Below, piece after piece: positions 54,372-63,943 of a stretch of 64,000 nucleotides of DNA (position 1 is its first letter; every line of letters starts with the position of its first letter). Both the position numbers and the translations under genes were made by a program. A model generated the notes under the pieces. The model was not told where the DNA came from. It searched no databases and saw only the letters and a list, made by a program, of their open reading frames with translations. This DNA is from an uncultured Clostridia bacterium (GTDB lineage Bacteria > Bacillota > Clostridia > Christensenellales > Borkfalkiaceae), in NCBI GenBank assembly GCA_944367535.1, contig CALVWQ010000006.1, positions 1 to 64,000 on the forward strand, read 5' to 3'.

Positions 54372-55536
54372 AAAAGCACAGATACGATTTGTCGCCATAA
54401 TGATGACCGTCCTGTTTGTGCTCCTTGCCATACTGTTCGCAATATCTTATAACGTTATAAGCACTTCTAATAACAGAGCCATTCTTTCAATCCTGAATTC
54501 GGAAAACAATTTTTACCGCACGAGCGGAAAAGCAGTTTCCGAAACTACGCTTGTTTTATCATTCGGAAACGATGAAATAAACAGTGATTCGTTTGCCATC
54601 GTAAACGGCGGAGGGTATTTTTCCGACGAAACTATAAACGAACTAATCGAAGGCGCGCAGTCGGTAACCGAGGGGCTCGGAATAAAGGACAACATATTTT
54701 TTCTCGTAACTTCCGAGGACGAACAGCTTCTTTTGATAGCAATAGACGCTTCGGAGGAACTTGCAAAGAAAAATTCCGCTATCACCACCGCTCTCCTTAC
54801 GCTTATTGCACTGTATCTGGTTCTTTTTCCTATAATTATCGGACTGTCTTTCAGTATTTTTAAGCCCATAAAAGATAACCTTTACAGACAGAAACGTTTT
54901 ATTTCCGACGCCAGCCACGAAATGCGTACCCCCGTAGCCATAATATCGGCAAATGCCGACGTGCTTAAAAATTTCATTGATAACAACGGTTATCTCGACA
55001 GCATAAAAACGCAGACCAAACGCCTAGAAAAGTTAGTTTCGGATATGCTTGCACTGGCAAAGACGGACGAAGAAAAAATCGTTCTCGCAAAAGAGGAGTT
55101 TTCCGTATCGGACGAAGTGCTCGAAGCCGTTCTCCCCTATGAAGCCATTCTTTTCGAAAACGGCAAAACGCTTTTAACCGACGTCGACGCAAACCTGAAA
55201 TATGTAGGAGACAGACAGAGCTTCAAGACCGTTCTCGGCATACTTATAGACAACGCCATAAAACACTCGGACAAAAAAGCGACTATAAAAGTATCGCTGA
55301 AAAAAGAGGCGGGAAAAATCACGCTGAAAATATTCAACACGGGAAGTCTCATCCGCGAGGAAGATTCCGCCAAGGTGTTCGAAAGATTTTACAGGGGAGA
55401 CGGCTCGCGCTCACGCGATTCGGGCGGAAGCGGACTCGGGCTTTCCATTGCAAAGAGCCTCGCGGACGCGAACAAATGGAAAATTTCTGCGCGTTCGAAA
55501 CTCAATGTGTCAATGACTATGACGCTTATATTATAA
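54364..55536 (+). CDS. Membrane sensor histidine kinase
   Basis: A 390-residue kinase with helices at about 8-30 and 139-164 framing an extracytoplasmic sensor of about 105 residues of no recognised family. There is no clear HAMP domain; the H-box FISDASHEMRTP with His185 follows soon after. The ATP-binding N-box DNAIKHS (about 298-304) and GSGLGLSIAK (about 356-365) are complete. Paired with the response regulator by overlap and with the flavodiiron gene by an 18-base gap. Confidence 0.94.
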   Translation: MIKKAQIRFVAIMMTVLFVLLAILFAISYNVISTSNNRAILSILNSENNFYRTSGKAVSETTLVLSFGNDEINSDSFAIVNGGGYFSDETINELIEGAQSVTEGLGIKDNIFFLVTSEDEQLLLIAIDASEELAKKNSAITTALLTLIALYLVLFPIIIGLSFSIFKPIKDNLYRQKRFISDASHEMRTPVAIISANADVLKNFIDNNGYLDSIKTQTKRLEKLVSDMLALAKTDEEKIVLAKEEFSVSDEVLEAVLPYEAILFENGKTLLTDVDANLKYVGDRQSFKTVLGILIDNAIKHSDKKATIKVSLKKEAGKITLKIFNTGSLIREEDSAKVFERFYRGDGSRSRDSGGSGLGLSIAKSLADANKWKISARSKLNVSMTMTLIL

Positions 55537-55554
55537 AACACAAGGAGAAATATT

Positions 55555-57336
55555 ATGTTTATCTCAAAAGACGTCGTATATATCGGCGTAAACGACAGAA
55601 ACATCGACCTGTTCGAAGGACAGTACAAAGTCGAAAACGGCATGTCTTACAATTCGTATGCCCTGCTCGACAAAAAGATTGCAATACTCGATACCGTGGA
55701 CGCGGCGTTTTATCAGGAATGGATGGACAACATCCAAAACGCCGCCGGCGGCAAGTCCCCCGACTACCTTATCGTTTCCCACATGGAACCCGACCATTCG
55801 GCAAACATAATGAATTTCATGAATGTCTATAAATCGACGGTAATTGTCGGAAACGCGAAGACGTTTACAATCATGGAAAACTTTTTCGGCACGGATTTTG
55901 CCGACAGACGAATAGTTGTGTCTGAGGGCGATTCTTTATACCTCGGAGAACATAATCTGAAATTTGTTTTCGCGCCTTTCGTACATTGGCCCGAAGTCAT
56001 GGTAACTTACGACGAAAAAGATAAAATCCTTTTCTCCGCCGATGCGTTCGGAAAATTCGGCGCAACCGACGCCGAAGAGGAATGGGACTGCGAGGCGCGC
56101 CGCTATTATTTCGGGATTGTCGGCAAATACGGAGCACAGGTACAAACGCTCCTGAAAAAAGTCGCTTCCCTTGAAATAAATACCGTCTGTCCCCTGCATG
56201 GTCCCGTCCTTAAAGACGATTTGGGACATTATATCGCACTTTACGACACATGGTCGTCATACGCGGCGGAAAGCAGCGGCGTATTTATCGCATACACCTC
56301 CGTTTACGGAAATACCAAGAAAGCCGTAAACGCGCTTGCGGATAAACTCCGCGCGGAAGGTTGCGACAAAGTGGTAATAAACGACCTTGCGAGGGAAGAT
56401 ATGGCGGAAGCCGTGGAAAATGCGTTCAGATACGACAGGTTAGTTTTAGCTACGACTACTTACAATGCCGATATATTCCCGTTCATGCGTACCTTCATCA
56501 ATGCGCTTACGGAAAGAAACTTTTCAAACCGAACAGTCGGTTTCATAGAAAACGGCTCGTGGGCTCCGGTCGCCGCCAAAATCATGGGCTCCCTTTTAGA
56601 AAAATGCAAGAATCTTACTTTCTGCCAAAATTCCGTAAGACTTCTCTCTTCTTTTTCCGACCGCAACAGAGAGGAAATCGACGCGCTCGCCGCGGAACTC
56701 TCGGTAAACTGCAAAAAATCCGATACTGTCCCAAACGATTATTCCGCGCTTTTTAACATAGGCTACGGGCTTTATGTGCTCACTACCAACGACGGAAAGA
56801 AAGACAACGGAATGATTGTCAACACCGTATCGCAACTGACAAGCACTCCAAACCGCGTTGCGGTAACAGTAAACAAATTAAATTATACGCATCGTATAAT
56901 AGAAAAGACGGGAAAACTCAATATAAACTGTCTTTCGACGGACGCACCGTTCGAAGTTTTCAAAAATTTCGGATTTCAGAGCGGCAGAACTGCGGACAAG
57001 TTCGCAAATATTACTCCGCTTCGCTCACCCAACGGTTTGGCTGTATTGCCCGAATATATCAATTCTTATCTGTCGCTTTCTGTCGAACAGTATGTTGATT
57101 TCGGGACTCACGGAATGTTTGTGTGTTCTATCGAAAACGCGATCAAAATCAACGACAAGGAAACCATGACTTATACTTATTACCAGTCGAACGTAAAGCC
57201 TAAGCCTCAAACAAAAGGCAAAAAGGGTTACGTCTGCAAAATATGCGGCTATGTCTATGAAGGCGACCCCCTGCCCGCGGACTTTATATGCCCTATCTGT
57301 AAGCACGGCGCGGAAGATTTCGAACCCATAAAATAA
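55555..57336 (+). CDS. Four-domain flavodiiron protein (NO/O2 reductase) with flavin reductase and rubredoxin
   Basis: A 593-residue enzyme that detoxifies oxygen or nitric oxide in anaerobes. Diiron MBL domain about 1-240 with His76, Glu78, Asp80, His81, His144, Asp163 and His215; flavodoxin domain about 243-385 with TSVYGNTK; flavin-reductase-like domain about 405-545; short rubredoxin 558-593 with CKIC and CPIC. Fused modules let electrons pass internally from NAD(P)H or rubredoxin. AAGGAG precedes the ATG. Third gene of the two-component operon, which presumably senses oxidative or nitrosative stress. Confidence 0.95.
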   Translation: MFISKDVVYIGVNDRNIDLFEGQYKVENGMSYNSYALLDKKIAILDTVDAAFYQEWMDNIQNAAGGKSPDYLIVSHMEPDHSANIMNFMNVYKSTVIVGNAKTFTIMENFFGTDFADRRIVVSEGDSLYLGEHNLKFVFAPFVHWPEVMVTYDEKDKILFSADAFGKFGATDAEEEWDCEARRYYFGIVGKYGAQVQTLLKKVASLEINTVCPLHGPVLKDDLGHYIALYDTWSSYAAESSGVFIAYTSVYGNTKKAVNALADKLRAEGCDKVVINDLAREDMAEAVENAFRYDRLVLATTTYNADIFPFMRTFINALTERNFSNRTVGFIENGSWAPVAAKIMGSLLEKCKNLTFCQNSVRLLSSFSDRNREEIDALAAELSVNCKKSDTVPNDYSALFNIGYGLYVLTTNDGKKDNGMIVNTVSQLTSTPNRVAVTVNKLNYTHRIIEKTGKLNINCLSTDAPFEVFKNFGFQSGRTADKFANITPLRSPNGLAVLPEYINSYLSLSVEQYVDFGTHGMFVCSIENAIKINDKETMTYTYYQSNVKPKPQTKGKKGYVCKICGYVYEGDPLPADFICPICKHGAEDFEPIK

Positions 57337-57381
57337 TAACGCGGATTAAAACTTTCCTTTTAATAATTGTCATAAATAAAT

Positions 57382-57420
57382 CCCCGCGCCGCCGTTTCAT
57401 ATTTAAACGGCGGCGCGGGG
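57382..57420. terminator. Perfect 16-bp bidirectional terminator
   Basis: CCCCGCGCCGCCGTTT (57382-57397) pairs with AAACGGCGGCGCGGGG (57405-57420), flanked by T-rich DNA on the plus strand and A-rich on the other, between the convergent flavodiiron and ferritin-like genes. Confidence 0.9.
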
Positions 57421-57459
57421 ATTTTAAGTTTTTCGCAAAATTTAATGTTTTATAAATAA

Positions 57460-58707
57460 TTATTTCCCTTTTTCTCTGCCTATACTGACGTTATCTGTCT
57501 TTCTGTCCCTCAACTCTCTTTCGGGGTGCGGAGCCTCCTCGAACCTGTAATCTTCTCCGCGCCGCTTAATATATTTTTCTATTACCTTATGGCTCGCAAC
57601 CTGTGCGGGCGAAGAACACACGCGGCGTTGATATTTGAAAAATTCGGCGGAAGACGGCATGTCGTCTATCTTGACCGTATCCTCTTTATATGCGGTAAGA
57701 CGAATAGTCTTTAAAACCTCACGCAAATATTTTTTGTTGGATTTTAATTGTATGAGCGACGGAAAATCCGCGCCCTGTACGAACAACTGCAAATAATCTC
57801 TGCCCTCGTACTTTAAGAGCATATCCGACGCGATCTTCAAATGCGTGAGTTCCTGTTCAAAATGCTCGTGCCAGATATCTTTTATACGTTGATCGGGCTC
57901 GTTCATATAACACGAGTAGTAAAGATAGCATTCGGTATATTCATGCATCACCCAACTTTCAAACCACGTCGAAGACGGGTCCATGAGAGAGCCGTAGCCC
58001 GTCACATGCTGTTCCTCTATCATGGCTATTTCCGAATAAAGCTTTCTTCCCATATCCGAATGATAAAACGAGCCTAAATTCATATAAAAATTCATGGTCT
58101 GCTGTTCTGCCGCGGTAATAATTCCCGTATGCAGCCTCGTGATAAGGTCATCCTGCCAGCAATTTATATAGCGGCGCACGTCGTCATTCGGGTGGCGGTG
58201 TTCGGCGATGGTGGGTCTTCCTGGCGTAATTTCGGTAAAAGAACCGACGAGACGTTCTGCTTTTGCGCCCTCTTCCATATCGAGAAGGTCGGCGTATCTG
58301 TAAAGGTGGTCGAAATCTTCCAAAAGAGCAAAATCCAACTGTTCTTTAACGAAAGGATTTACTTCTTTCTGAGCCATTTCCGCGGTCAAATCGACCGCAA
58401 GCTGTTCATAGGCTATCGTTGTTTCGAGTATGGTTTCGTTTATGGGTTTAAGCGCGGATATCCTTTTTTGCTGTTGTTGTTCCTGGCGTCTGACCGCCGC
58501 AATGGCGCGGCGCACGTCGTTATTTAGGCAATGCCGGTTAAACTGATGCAGAAACCAATTTGCCTCGAATTCCGTCCCGTTCATGAGTATTATACGTGTC
58601 TTGGTATAAGGGTCGGTCTGATTCTTATCGTAGGGTCTCGGACTTAAATAATTCCAGTTTCCGTAAGAAATTGCGCCTGTTTTCGGCATCTCTTTAAATG
58701 GGTTCAT
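57460..58707 (-). CDS. Large ferritin-like diiron protein of unknown function
   Basis: A 415-residue helical protein. ExxH motifs typical of diiron four-helix bundles appear in IEEQHVTGY and EQELTHLKIA, plus an EDFDHLYRYADL segment and several buried Glu and Tyr residues. There is no signal peptide. The C-terminal 50 residues are charged and probably disordered. It resembles no named ferritin, rubrerythrin or DPS in length. CAGGAG precedes ATG 58707. Convergent with the flavodiiron gene. A role in iron, peroxide or oxygen handling is inference from fold and neighbours. Confidence 0.6.
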   Translation of the reverse strand: MNPFKEMPKTGAISYGNWNYLSPRPYDKNQTDPYTKTRIILMNGTEFEANWFLHQFNRHCLNNDVRRAIAAVRRQEQQQQKRISALKPINETILETTIAYEQLAVDLTAEMAQKEVNPFVKEQLDFALLEDFDHLYRYADLLDMEEGAKAERLVGSFTEITPGRPTIAEHRHPNDDVRRYINCWQDDLITRLHTGIITAAEQQTMNFYMNLGSFYHSDMGRKLYSEIAMIEEQHVTGYGSLMDPSSTWFESWVMHEYTECYLYYSCYMNEPDQRIKDIWHEHFEQELTHLKIASDMLLKYEGRDYLQLFVQGADFPSLIQLKSNKKYLREVLKTIRLTAYKEDTVKIDDMPSSAEFFKYQRRVCSSPAQVASHKVIEKYIKRRGEDYRFEEAPHPERELRDRKTDNVSIGREKGK

Positions 58708-58806
58708 ATATAATCTCCTGTCTTTTTTATGAATTATTACCGTTTGCGGGAAATTATATACTTTTCCTCTTTAATACCTTTTACATTTTAACTATAACAT
58801 AAAACT

Positions 58807-58833
58807 ACGGCGTTTCCGAAAAAGAAACGCCGT
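58807..58833 (-). terminator. Hairpin closing the ribosomal/rpoA operon
   Basis: ACGGCGTTTC (58807-58816) pairs with GAAACGCCGT (58824-58833); a short T-rich stretch follows on the minus strand, about 50 bases after the rplQ stop. Confidence 0.7.
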
Positions 58834-58880
58834 ATAAAATAAAACTTATTTAATAACGTTAAAAGGTTTGCCGACGGCAA

Positions 58881-59390
58881 TCAGTCGACGAGTTCGATTA
58901 TCGCGACTTCTGCGGCATCGCCCTTGCGAGGTCCGAGTTTATAAATTCTCGTATATCCGCCGCCGTTGCCCTTTTCCTCTTTACGCGTAGCGTACTTGGG
59001 CGCATATTCGTCAAAAATCTTTTCGATGAGCGGGCTCTTTATGGCTCTCGTCCTCTTTTTGAAGTCGGGTTTGCTCTCTTTAAATCCCTTGACTTCCTGC
59101 AGGTCGTTGACCATAGTCATTATTTTTCTTCTCGCATTAAGTTTTTTAACGCCGTCCTTAACGAGCGTCCTTTTCACTTCCTTGCCCTTGGCGTCGGTAA
59201 CGGTAACTTCGCTCTCAACCGTATCCGCATAAGTGTTGACGGCAAGAGTTATTATCTTTGCGACGTAAGAAGCGACTTCCTTTGCGCGAGCCTCGGTCGT
59301 CTCTATTTTGCCGTGCCACAACAGCGCGGACGCCTGATTTTTGATGAGCGCCATTCTCTGGGTCGCGTTTGTTCCTAATTTTCTTGACAT
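58881..59390 (-). CDS. rplQ: 50S ribosomal protein L17, with internal insertion
   Basis: A 169-residue L17, about 40 residues longer than the Escherichia coli protein. The N-terminal half ends in VAKIITLAVNTY (about 43-54); a charged Thr/Lys/Glu insertion follows (about 55-100); the conserved C-terminal GGYTRIYKLGPRKGDAAE is intact. Last gene of the operon, following rpoA by 4 bases. Confidence 0.95.
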   Translation of the reverse strand: MSRKLGTNATQRMALIKNQASALLWHGKIETTEARAKEVASYVAKIITLAVNTYADTVESEVTVTDAKGKEVKRTLVKDGVKKLNARRKIMTMVNDLQEVKGFKESKPDFKKRTRAIKSPLIEKIFDEYAPKYATRKEEKGNGGGYTRIYKLGPRKGDAAEVAIIELVD

Positions 59391-59394
59391 TGTT

Positions 59395-60348
59395 TTAGTC
59401 CTCCTTGTCCATCAACTTCAAGCCGTAACTCTCAAGTTTATATATAACTTCGTCGAGAGACTTCTTGCCGAGATTGCGGACTTTAAGCATATCGTCTTCG
59501 GTTTTTTTGGTTAAATCTTCTACCGTGTGAATGTTCGCCCTCTTTAAGCAGTTATACGAACGCACGGACAAATCCATCTCCTCGATGGTCATTTCAAGTA
59601 TCTTGGTCTTTTTGTCTTCTTCGGGCGGAACAAGTATTCCGATATTTCCGACTTCGGACAGCGAAACGAACATCTTAATGTGTTCTTCCATGATTTTTGC
59701 GGCGAGACTCACTATATCCCTGCCTGAGAAAGCGCCGTTCGTCCAGATTTCGAGCGTGAGTTTATCGAAGTCAACGCTCTGTCCGACACGCGTCGCCGTT
59801 ACGTTGTAACTTACCTTTTTGACTGGAGTATAAATACTGTCTATCGCGATATTGTCGATTATATCCGTCTTGTGCTCGTCCGCGCCCTGATAGCCGCGTC
59901 CCCTGCCGACGGTCAGTTCCATATCGATTTTCGCGCCCTCGTCTACCGTACAGATGTAAAGGTCGGGATTTAAAACCTCGATTTCCGCATCACAGGTTAT
60001 GTCACCAGCCTTAACCACCGCGGGGCCCTCTTTGTAAAGTTTTAATGTCTTTTTGTAATCCTTGTCGAGGCAGGTGGATTTGAGAGCGACGCATTTTAAG
60101 TTAAGAATTATCTCCGTAACATCTTCCTTTACGCCGGCAACCGCAGAAAACTCATGTTTAATGCCGAGTTCTTCCGCAAACTTGATATTCTGTATCGCAA
60201 CCCCGGGAAGCGCCGATAAAAGTATTCTTCTCAGCGCATTTCCTATCGTCAGGCCGAAACCCTTCTCCAAAGGTTCCACGACTATTTTCGCGTAACTTCT
60301 GTCTTCGTTTTCTTCCACTGCTATTTTCGGCATTTCAATTTCCATCAT
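59395..60348 (-). CDS. rpoA: DNA-directed RNA polymerase subunit alpha
   Basis: A 317-residue subunit that nucleates RNA polymerase assembly. N-terminal domain about 1-230 (EPLEKGFGLTIGNALRRILL is the dimer region); C-terminal domain about 250-310 with the two helix-hairpin-helix motifs binding UP elements and regulators. GGAGGT lies before ATG 60348. Confidence 0.98.
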   Translation of the reverse strand: MMEIEMPKIAVEENEDRSYAKIVVEPLEKGFGLTIGNALRRILLSALPGVAIQNIKFAEELGIKHEFSAVAGVKEDVTEIILNLKCVALKSTCLDKDYKKTLKLYKEGPAVVKAGDITCDAEIEVLNPDLYICTVDEGAKIDMELTVGRGRGYQGADEHKTDIIDNIAIDSIYTPVKKVSYNVTATRVGQSVDFDKLTLEIWTNGAFSGRDIVSLAAKIMEEHIKMFVSLSEVGNIGILVPPEEDKKTKILEMTIEEMDLSVRSYNCLKRANIHTVEDLTKKTEDDMLKVRNLGKKSLDEVIYKLESYGLKLMDKED

Positions 60349-60470
60349 AAGAAATTTACCTCCTTAAAAAATAGTTCCGATATAGAATACGGCGGGAATT
60401 CTTGTCAAAGCGTGGAAAACCTCAACTTTCCCCCCGCCGAACTCCATCGGGTTTATATTGAATTTATTTG

Positions 60471-61094
60471 TTACTTAGAATATAACTCGACAATCATGTG
60501 TTCTTTTATGCTGATGTCGATATCTTCTCTCGTGGGGAGCGCAAGTATTTTGCCTTCGAGCGTTTCGGGATTGAATTCCAGCCACTTGGGCATTGCGCCG
60601 ACCTTCATCTGCTTGATTTCGGCAAAATATTTATTGTCTTTCTTGGTATCTTTAACCGCGATGACGTCGCCCTCTTTTACCGAATAAGAAGCTATATTAA
60701 CGTTCTTTCCGTTAACGGTAAAGTGCGCATGAGTAACGAGTTGACGCGCCTGAGCCCTCGAAGAACCGATACCCATTCTGAAAATGACGTTATCGAGTCT
60801 TCTTTCGAGAAGCGAAAGCATATTGTCACCCGTGATGCCTTTCATTCTGTCGGCTTTTTCGTAATACTTTCTGAACTGACCTTCCAAAACCCCGTAAATT
60901 CTCTTGCATTTCTGTTTTTCACGGAGTTGCAGTCCGTATTCGGAAACTTTCTTTCTTGCCATACCGTGCTGACCGGGGGCAACGGGTCTTTTTTCAAAAG
61001 CGCAGACGCCTTTGAAACATCTCTCGCCTTTGAGGAAAAGTTTAGCGCCTTCGCGTCTGCATAAACGACATTTGGAATCTGTATATTTAGCCAT
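60471..61094 (-). CDS. rpsD: 30S ribosomal protein S4
   Basis: A 207-residue primary 16S-binding protein with an S4 RNA-binding domain (about 95-160, [10 protein letters not shown]). The N-terminal CRLCRREG and later Cys suggest the zinc-binding C+ form. It lies between rpsK and rpoA in the usual alpha-operon order, with an unusually long 122-base gap before rpoA. Confidence 0.97.
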   Translation of the reverse strand: MAKYTDSKCRLCRREGAKLFLKGERCFKGVCAFEKRPVAPGQHGMARKKVSEYGLQLREKQKCKRIYGVLEGQFRKYYEKADRMKGITGDNMLSLLERRLDNVIFRMGIGSSRAQARQLVTHAHFTVNGKNVNIASYSVKEGDVIAVKDTKKDNKYFAEIKQMKVGAMPKWLEFNPETLEGKILALPTREDIDISIKEHMIVELYSK

Positions 61095-61108
61095 TTTTCA
61101 ATCCTCCG

Positions 61109-61501
61109 TTATACTCTGCGTTTCTTGGGCGGTCTGCAACCGTTGTGCGGAATGGGTGAAACGTCTTGAATGAGCGTTACTTCCATATCGCAGTTTCCGA
61201 GCGCTCTTATCGCCGATTCTCTGCCTGCGCCGGGTCCTTTGACATAAACCTCGACGCTGCGCATACCCTGTTCTCTCGCGACTTTGCCAGCCGCTTCCGC
61301 AGCCATCTGAGCCGCAAACGGCGTGCTCTTTCTCGAACCCTTAAAACCGAGACTGCCTGCGCTCGACCACGAAACGGTGTTGCCCTGCATATCGGTTATC
61401 GTAACAAGCGTATTATTGAAAGATGCCTGGATATGAACCTGTCCTTTATCCACTTTTCTGGCGTCTTTACGTTTCTTGACTATTTTCTTTGTTGCTGCCA
61501 T
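61109..61501 (-). CDS. rpsK: 30S ribosomal protein S11
   Basis: A 130-residue platform protein of the 30S subunit, containing GRESAIRAL and the C-terminal [18 protein letters not shown]. Standard length and order. Confidence 0.98.
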   Translation of the reverse strand: MAATKKIVKKRKDARKVDKGQVHIQASFNNTLVTITDMQGNTVSWSSAGSLGFKGSRKSTPFAAQMAAEAAGKVAREQGMRSVEVYVKGPGAGRESAIRALGNCDMEVTLIQDVSPIPHNGCRPPKKRRV

Positions 61502-61517
61502 TTTCAGTTACCTCCCG

Positions 61518-61904
61518 TTATTTGGTTGCCGTCTTTTTCTTGGCAACGGTACGGCGCGGACCTTTTCTCGTCCTCGCGTTTCTCTTGGAACTCTGTCCGC
61601 GAACGGGTAAGTTCTTTCTGTGACGGACGCCACGATAGCATCCTATTTCTATGAGCCTTTTAATTGAAAGACTCACTTCACTGCGCAAATCGCCTTCCAC
61701 ATGAAGGTTGTGCTCAATATACTCTCTGAGTTTTGCGACTTCCGCTTCGCTCAGGTCTTTAACTCTCGTATCGGGATTTATTCCCGTTTCTTTGATGATT
61801 TTCCTCGCTGTCGTCAGTCCTATGCCGTATATATAGGTAAGACCGATTTCGACTCTTTTGTTGTTCGGCAAATCAACGCCGGCTATACGTGCCATTCTTG
61901 TCAA
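61518..61904 (-). CDS. rpsM: 30S ribosomal protein S13
   Basis: A 128-residue head protein of the 30S subunit with the helix-hairpin-helix region [13 protein letters not shown] and the basic tail [19 protein letters not shown]. The longer in-frame start shown by some frames begins [17 protein letters not shown] giving MARIAG (three residues later) is the more usual family start. Confidence 0.97.
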   Translation of the reverse strand: MTRMARIAGVDLPNNKRVEIGLTYIYGIGLTTARKIIKETGINPDTRVKDLSEAEVAKLREYIEHNLHVEGDLRSEVSLSIKRLIEIGCYRGVRHRKNLPVRGQSSKRNARTRKGPRRTVAKKKTATK

Positions 61905-62031
61905 ATACCTCCGTATTTTCCTTTATAATTTTATTTTTATATATAATGCCCGTGCCGTTTTTCGCCCTTGGAATGCTCGGCAATATACGACGGCGGGCGG
62001 TTGTTTTCTTTCTAACCAAAAGGTTAGATTA

Positions 62032-62148
62032 TCAGCCCTGACGCTGTTTGTGGCTCTTGTTCTTGGAACAAATTACCATTACTTTGCCGTTTCTCTTGAT
62101 TACTTTGCATTTGTCGCACATGGGCTTTACTGATGGTCTGACTTTCAT
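62032..62148 (-). CDS. rpmJ: 50S ribosomal protein L36
   Basis: A 38-residue zinc-binding protein beginning [19 protein letters not shown] and ending KSHKQRQG. Three Cys and one late His form the zinc site, so it is the C+ type. AGGAGAAG lies before the ATG. Too short for many ORF callers but clear between rpsM and infA. Confidence 0.95.
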   Translation of the reverse strand: MKVRPSVKPMCDKCKVIKRNGKVMVICSKNKSHKQRQG

Positions 62149-62189
62149 TTTTCTTCTCCTTATGGAAATAGATTTCGGTAGTTTATGTT

Positions 62190-62411
62190 TTAAGATTTGC
62201 TTCGCCAGGTTATTCTGCCTTTGGTCAAATCGTAAGGGCTCATTTCGAGTTTTACGCTGTCGCCGAGAATTATTTTGATATAATGCTGACGAAGTTTACC
62301 CGATATGTGAGCCGTAATGATATGCCCGTTCGAAAGTTTAACTTTGAACATGGCGTTCGGAAGCGCCTCTACGATAACGCCTTCTGTTTCTATAACGTCG
62401 TCTTTTGACAC
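62190..62411 (-). CDS. infA: Translation initiation factor IF-1
   Basis: A 73-residue OB-fold factor beginning [20 protein letters not shown]. It starts with GTG at 62409-62411, preceded by AGGAGGA, and ends KGRITWRSK. It blocks the ribosomal A site during initiation. Confidence 0.97.
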   Translation of the reverse strand: MSKDDVIETEGVIVEALPNAMFKVKLSNGHIITAHISGKLRQHYIKIILGDSVKLEMSPYDLTKGRITWRSKS

Positions 62412-62568
62412 AAACTCTCCTCCTGTTTTATTTTTATCGGAGCAGCCGTCGGTATATGACCTTACGGGTCAGACCCTCATGCCGCCCTGCCTGACGCGGC
62501 AAACCGCCGCGTAATTAACATGCGAATTATTTCGGTTCAACTGTTTTCTTCAAAACTTAATTTAATTA
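62412..62568 (-). other. Map-infA gap with two hairpins
   Basis: A 157-base gap unusual within the spc operon. CGCGG...CCGCG and GACC(CGTAA)GGTC stems are visible on the minus strand near 62495-62515 and 62455-62475. No KOW-domain gene, often found here in Firmicutes, is present. A promoter or processing site is possible. Confidence 0.4.
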
Positions 62569-63315
62569 TTATAAGGTAAGGATTTTAACTCCCTCGTCGG
62601 TGATTGCCACCGTATTTTCGTAATGAGCCGAGGGTTTGCCGTCTTTCGTCCTTACGCCCCATCCGTCCGGCAGAAATTCTACCTGATACGTCCCCGCGTT
62701 TATCATAGGTTCTATTGCGATGACCATTCCGCTTTTAAGACGTATTCCCGTACCTTTTTTCCCGAAATTGGGAACGGAGGGATCTTCGTGCATTTCTCTG
62801 CCGATACCATGTCCCACGAGCGCCCTGACCACCGAAAAACCGTTCGCCTCAGCGTGGCTCTGCACTTTAAATCCTATGTCGCCGAGCGGAGTACCGACTT
62901 TGAGGTCTTCCACCGCCTTAAAAAAGCATTCGCGCGTAACGTCTACAAGCTTTCTTTTTTCTTCCGACACTTGCCCGATAAGGAAAGTTCTCGCCGCGTC
63001 GCCCTGCCATCCGTTATAAACGACGCCGACGTCGACACTGACTATATCACCTTCTCGTATCACAATATCGTCTGAAGGGATTCCGTGTACGACCATTTCG
63101 TTGACCGATATGCACGTCGATGCAGGATATCCGCTGTAACCGAGAAACGAAGGGTATGCCCCGCACGATTTAATATAATCGTAAGCTATTTTGTCGAGCT
63201 GCTTAGTGGTCATTCCCGCCTTAACGCTTTTTTCCATGACTTCCAGAACTTCTTTCGTAAGCCTTCCGCTTTCAGCCATAAGTGCGATTTCTTCGGGACT
63301 TTTTATTGTTATCAT
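62569..63315 (-). CDS. map: Methionine aminopeptidase
   Basis: A 248-residue type I metallopeptidase that removes N-terminal Met. Metal ligands fall in the segments VSVDVG (about 91-96), DAARTF (about 105-110), GHGIGREMHE (about 167-176) and the Glu residues near 202 and 233. ATGA overlap with adk. Standard length. Confidence 0.97.
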   Translation of the reverse strand: MITIKSPEEIALMAESGRLTKEVLEVMEKSVKAGMTTKQLDKIAYDYIKSCGAYPSFLGYSGYPASTCISVNEMVVHGIPSDDIVIREGDIVSVDVGVVYNGWQGDAARTFLIGQVSEEKRKLVDVTRECFFKAVEDLKVGTPLGDIGFKVQSHAEANGFSVVRALVGHGIGREMHEDPSVPNFGKKGTGIRLKSGMVIAIEPMINAGTYQVEFLPDGWGVRTKDGKPSAHYENTVAITDEGVKILTL

Positions 63316-63941
63316 TTCAGTTTTTCCAACACTTCGACGATTTCGCCGAATACTTCGTCTACGGGCAAATCACCGTTCACGCTGAAAAGCACGTTGCGCT
63401 TTTCGTAATATTCGACAAGCGGTTGAGTCTGTTTGGAATAAACCGCGAATCTCTCTTTGACAGATTCGGGATTATCGTCTTTGCGGATGAAAAGTTTCCC
63501 TCCGCAAACCGGACACTTATCCGCGTCTTTGATAAAATCTATATGGAACGAACCCTTACAGTTTTCACAGCTTCTCCTGCCGGTAAGTCTTCTTTCGAGT
63601 TTTCCGAGCGGAATTTCTATATTTATCACCGCAGTGGGAGCACCGAACTTTTCTAATGCCTCTGCCTGAACGAGATTTCTCGGAAACCCGTCGAGAAGGT
63701 ATCCGTTTTTACAGTCTGGACGGGAAAGTCTTTCCTTTACAATCTCGATAGTCAGGTCGTCGGGCGCAAGGTCGCCGCCGTCGATTATTTCTTTTATCTT
63801 TATTCCCACGGGCGTCTTTGCGGCGATGTTATCGCGAAAGATGTCGCCCGTCGAAATATGCGGTAAATCGTAACGCTCGGAAATTCTGAAAGCCTGCGTA
63901 CCTTTGCCGCTGCCGGGTGCGCCGAGCAATACTATTTTCAT
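63312..63941 (-). CDS. adk: Adenylate kinase
   Basis: A 209-residue kinase interconverting ATP, AMP and ADP. P-loop GAPGSGKGTQ (7-16), DGFPRN, and a zinc-binding LID with CENC and CPVC (about 128-150), the long form common in Gram-positives. It lies two bases after secY. Confidence 0.98.
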   Translation of the reverse strand: MKIVLLGAPGSGKGTQAFRISERYDLPHISTGDIFRDNIAAKTPVGIKIKEIIDGGDLAPDDLTIEIVKERLSRPDCKNGYLLDGFPRNLVQAEALEKFGAPTAVINIEIPLGKLERRLTGRRSCENCKGSFHIDFIKDADKCPVCGGKLFIRKDDNPESVKERFAVYSKQTQPLVEYYEKRNVLFSVNGDLPVDEVFGEIVEVLEKLK

Positions 63942-63943
63942 AA

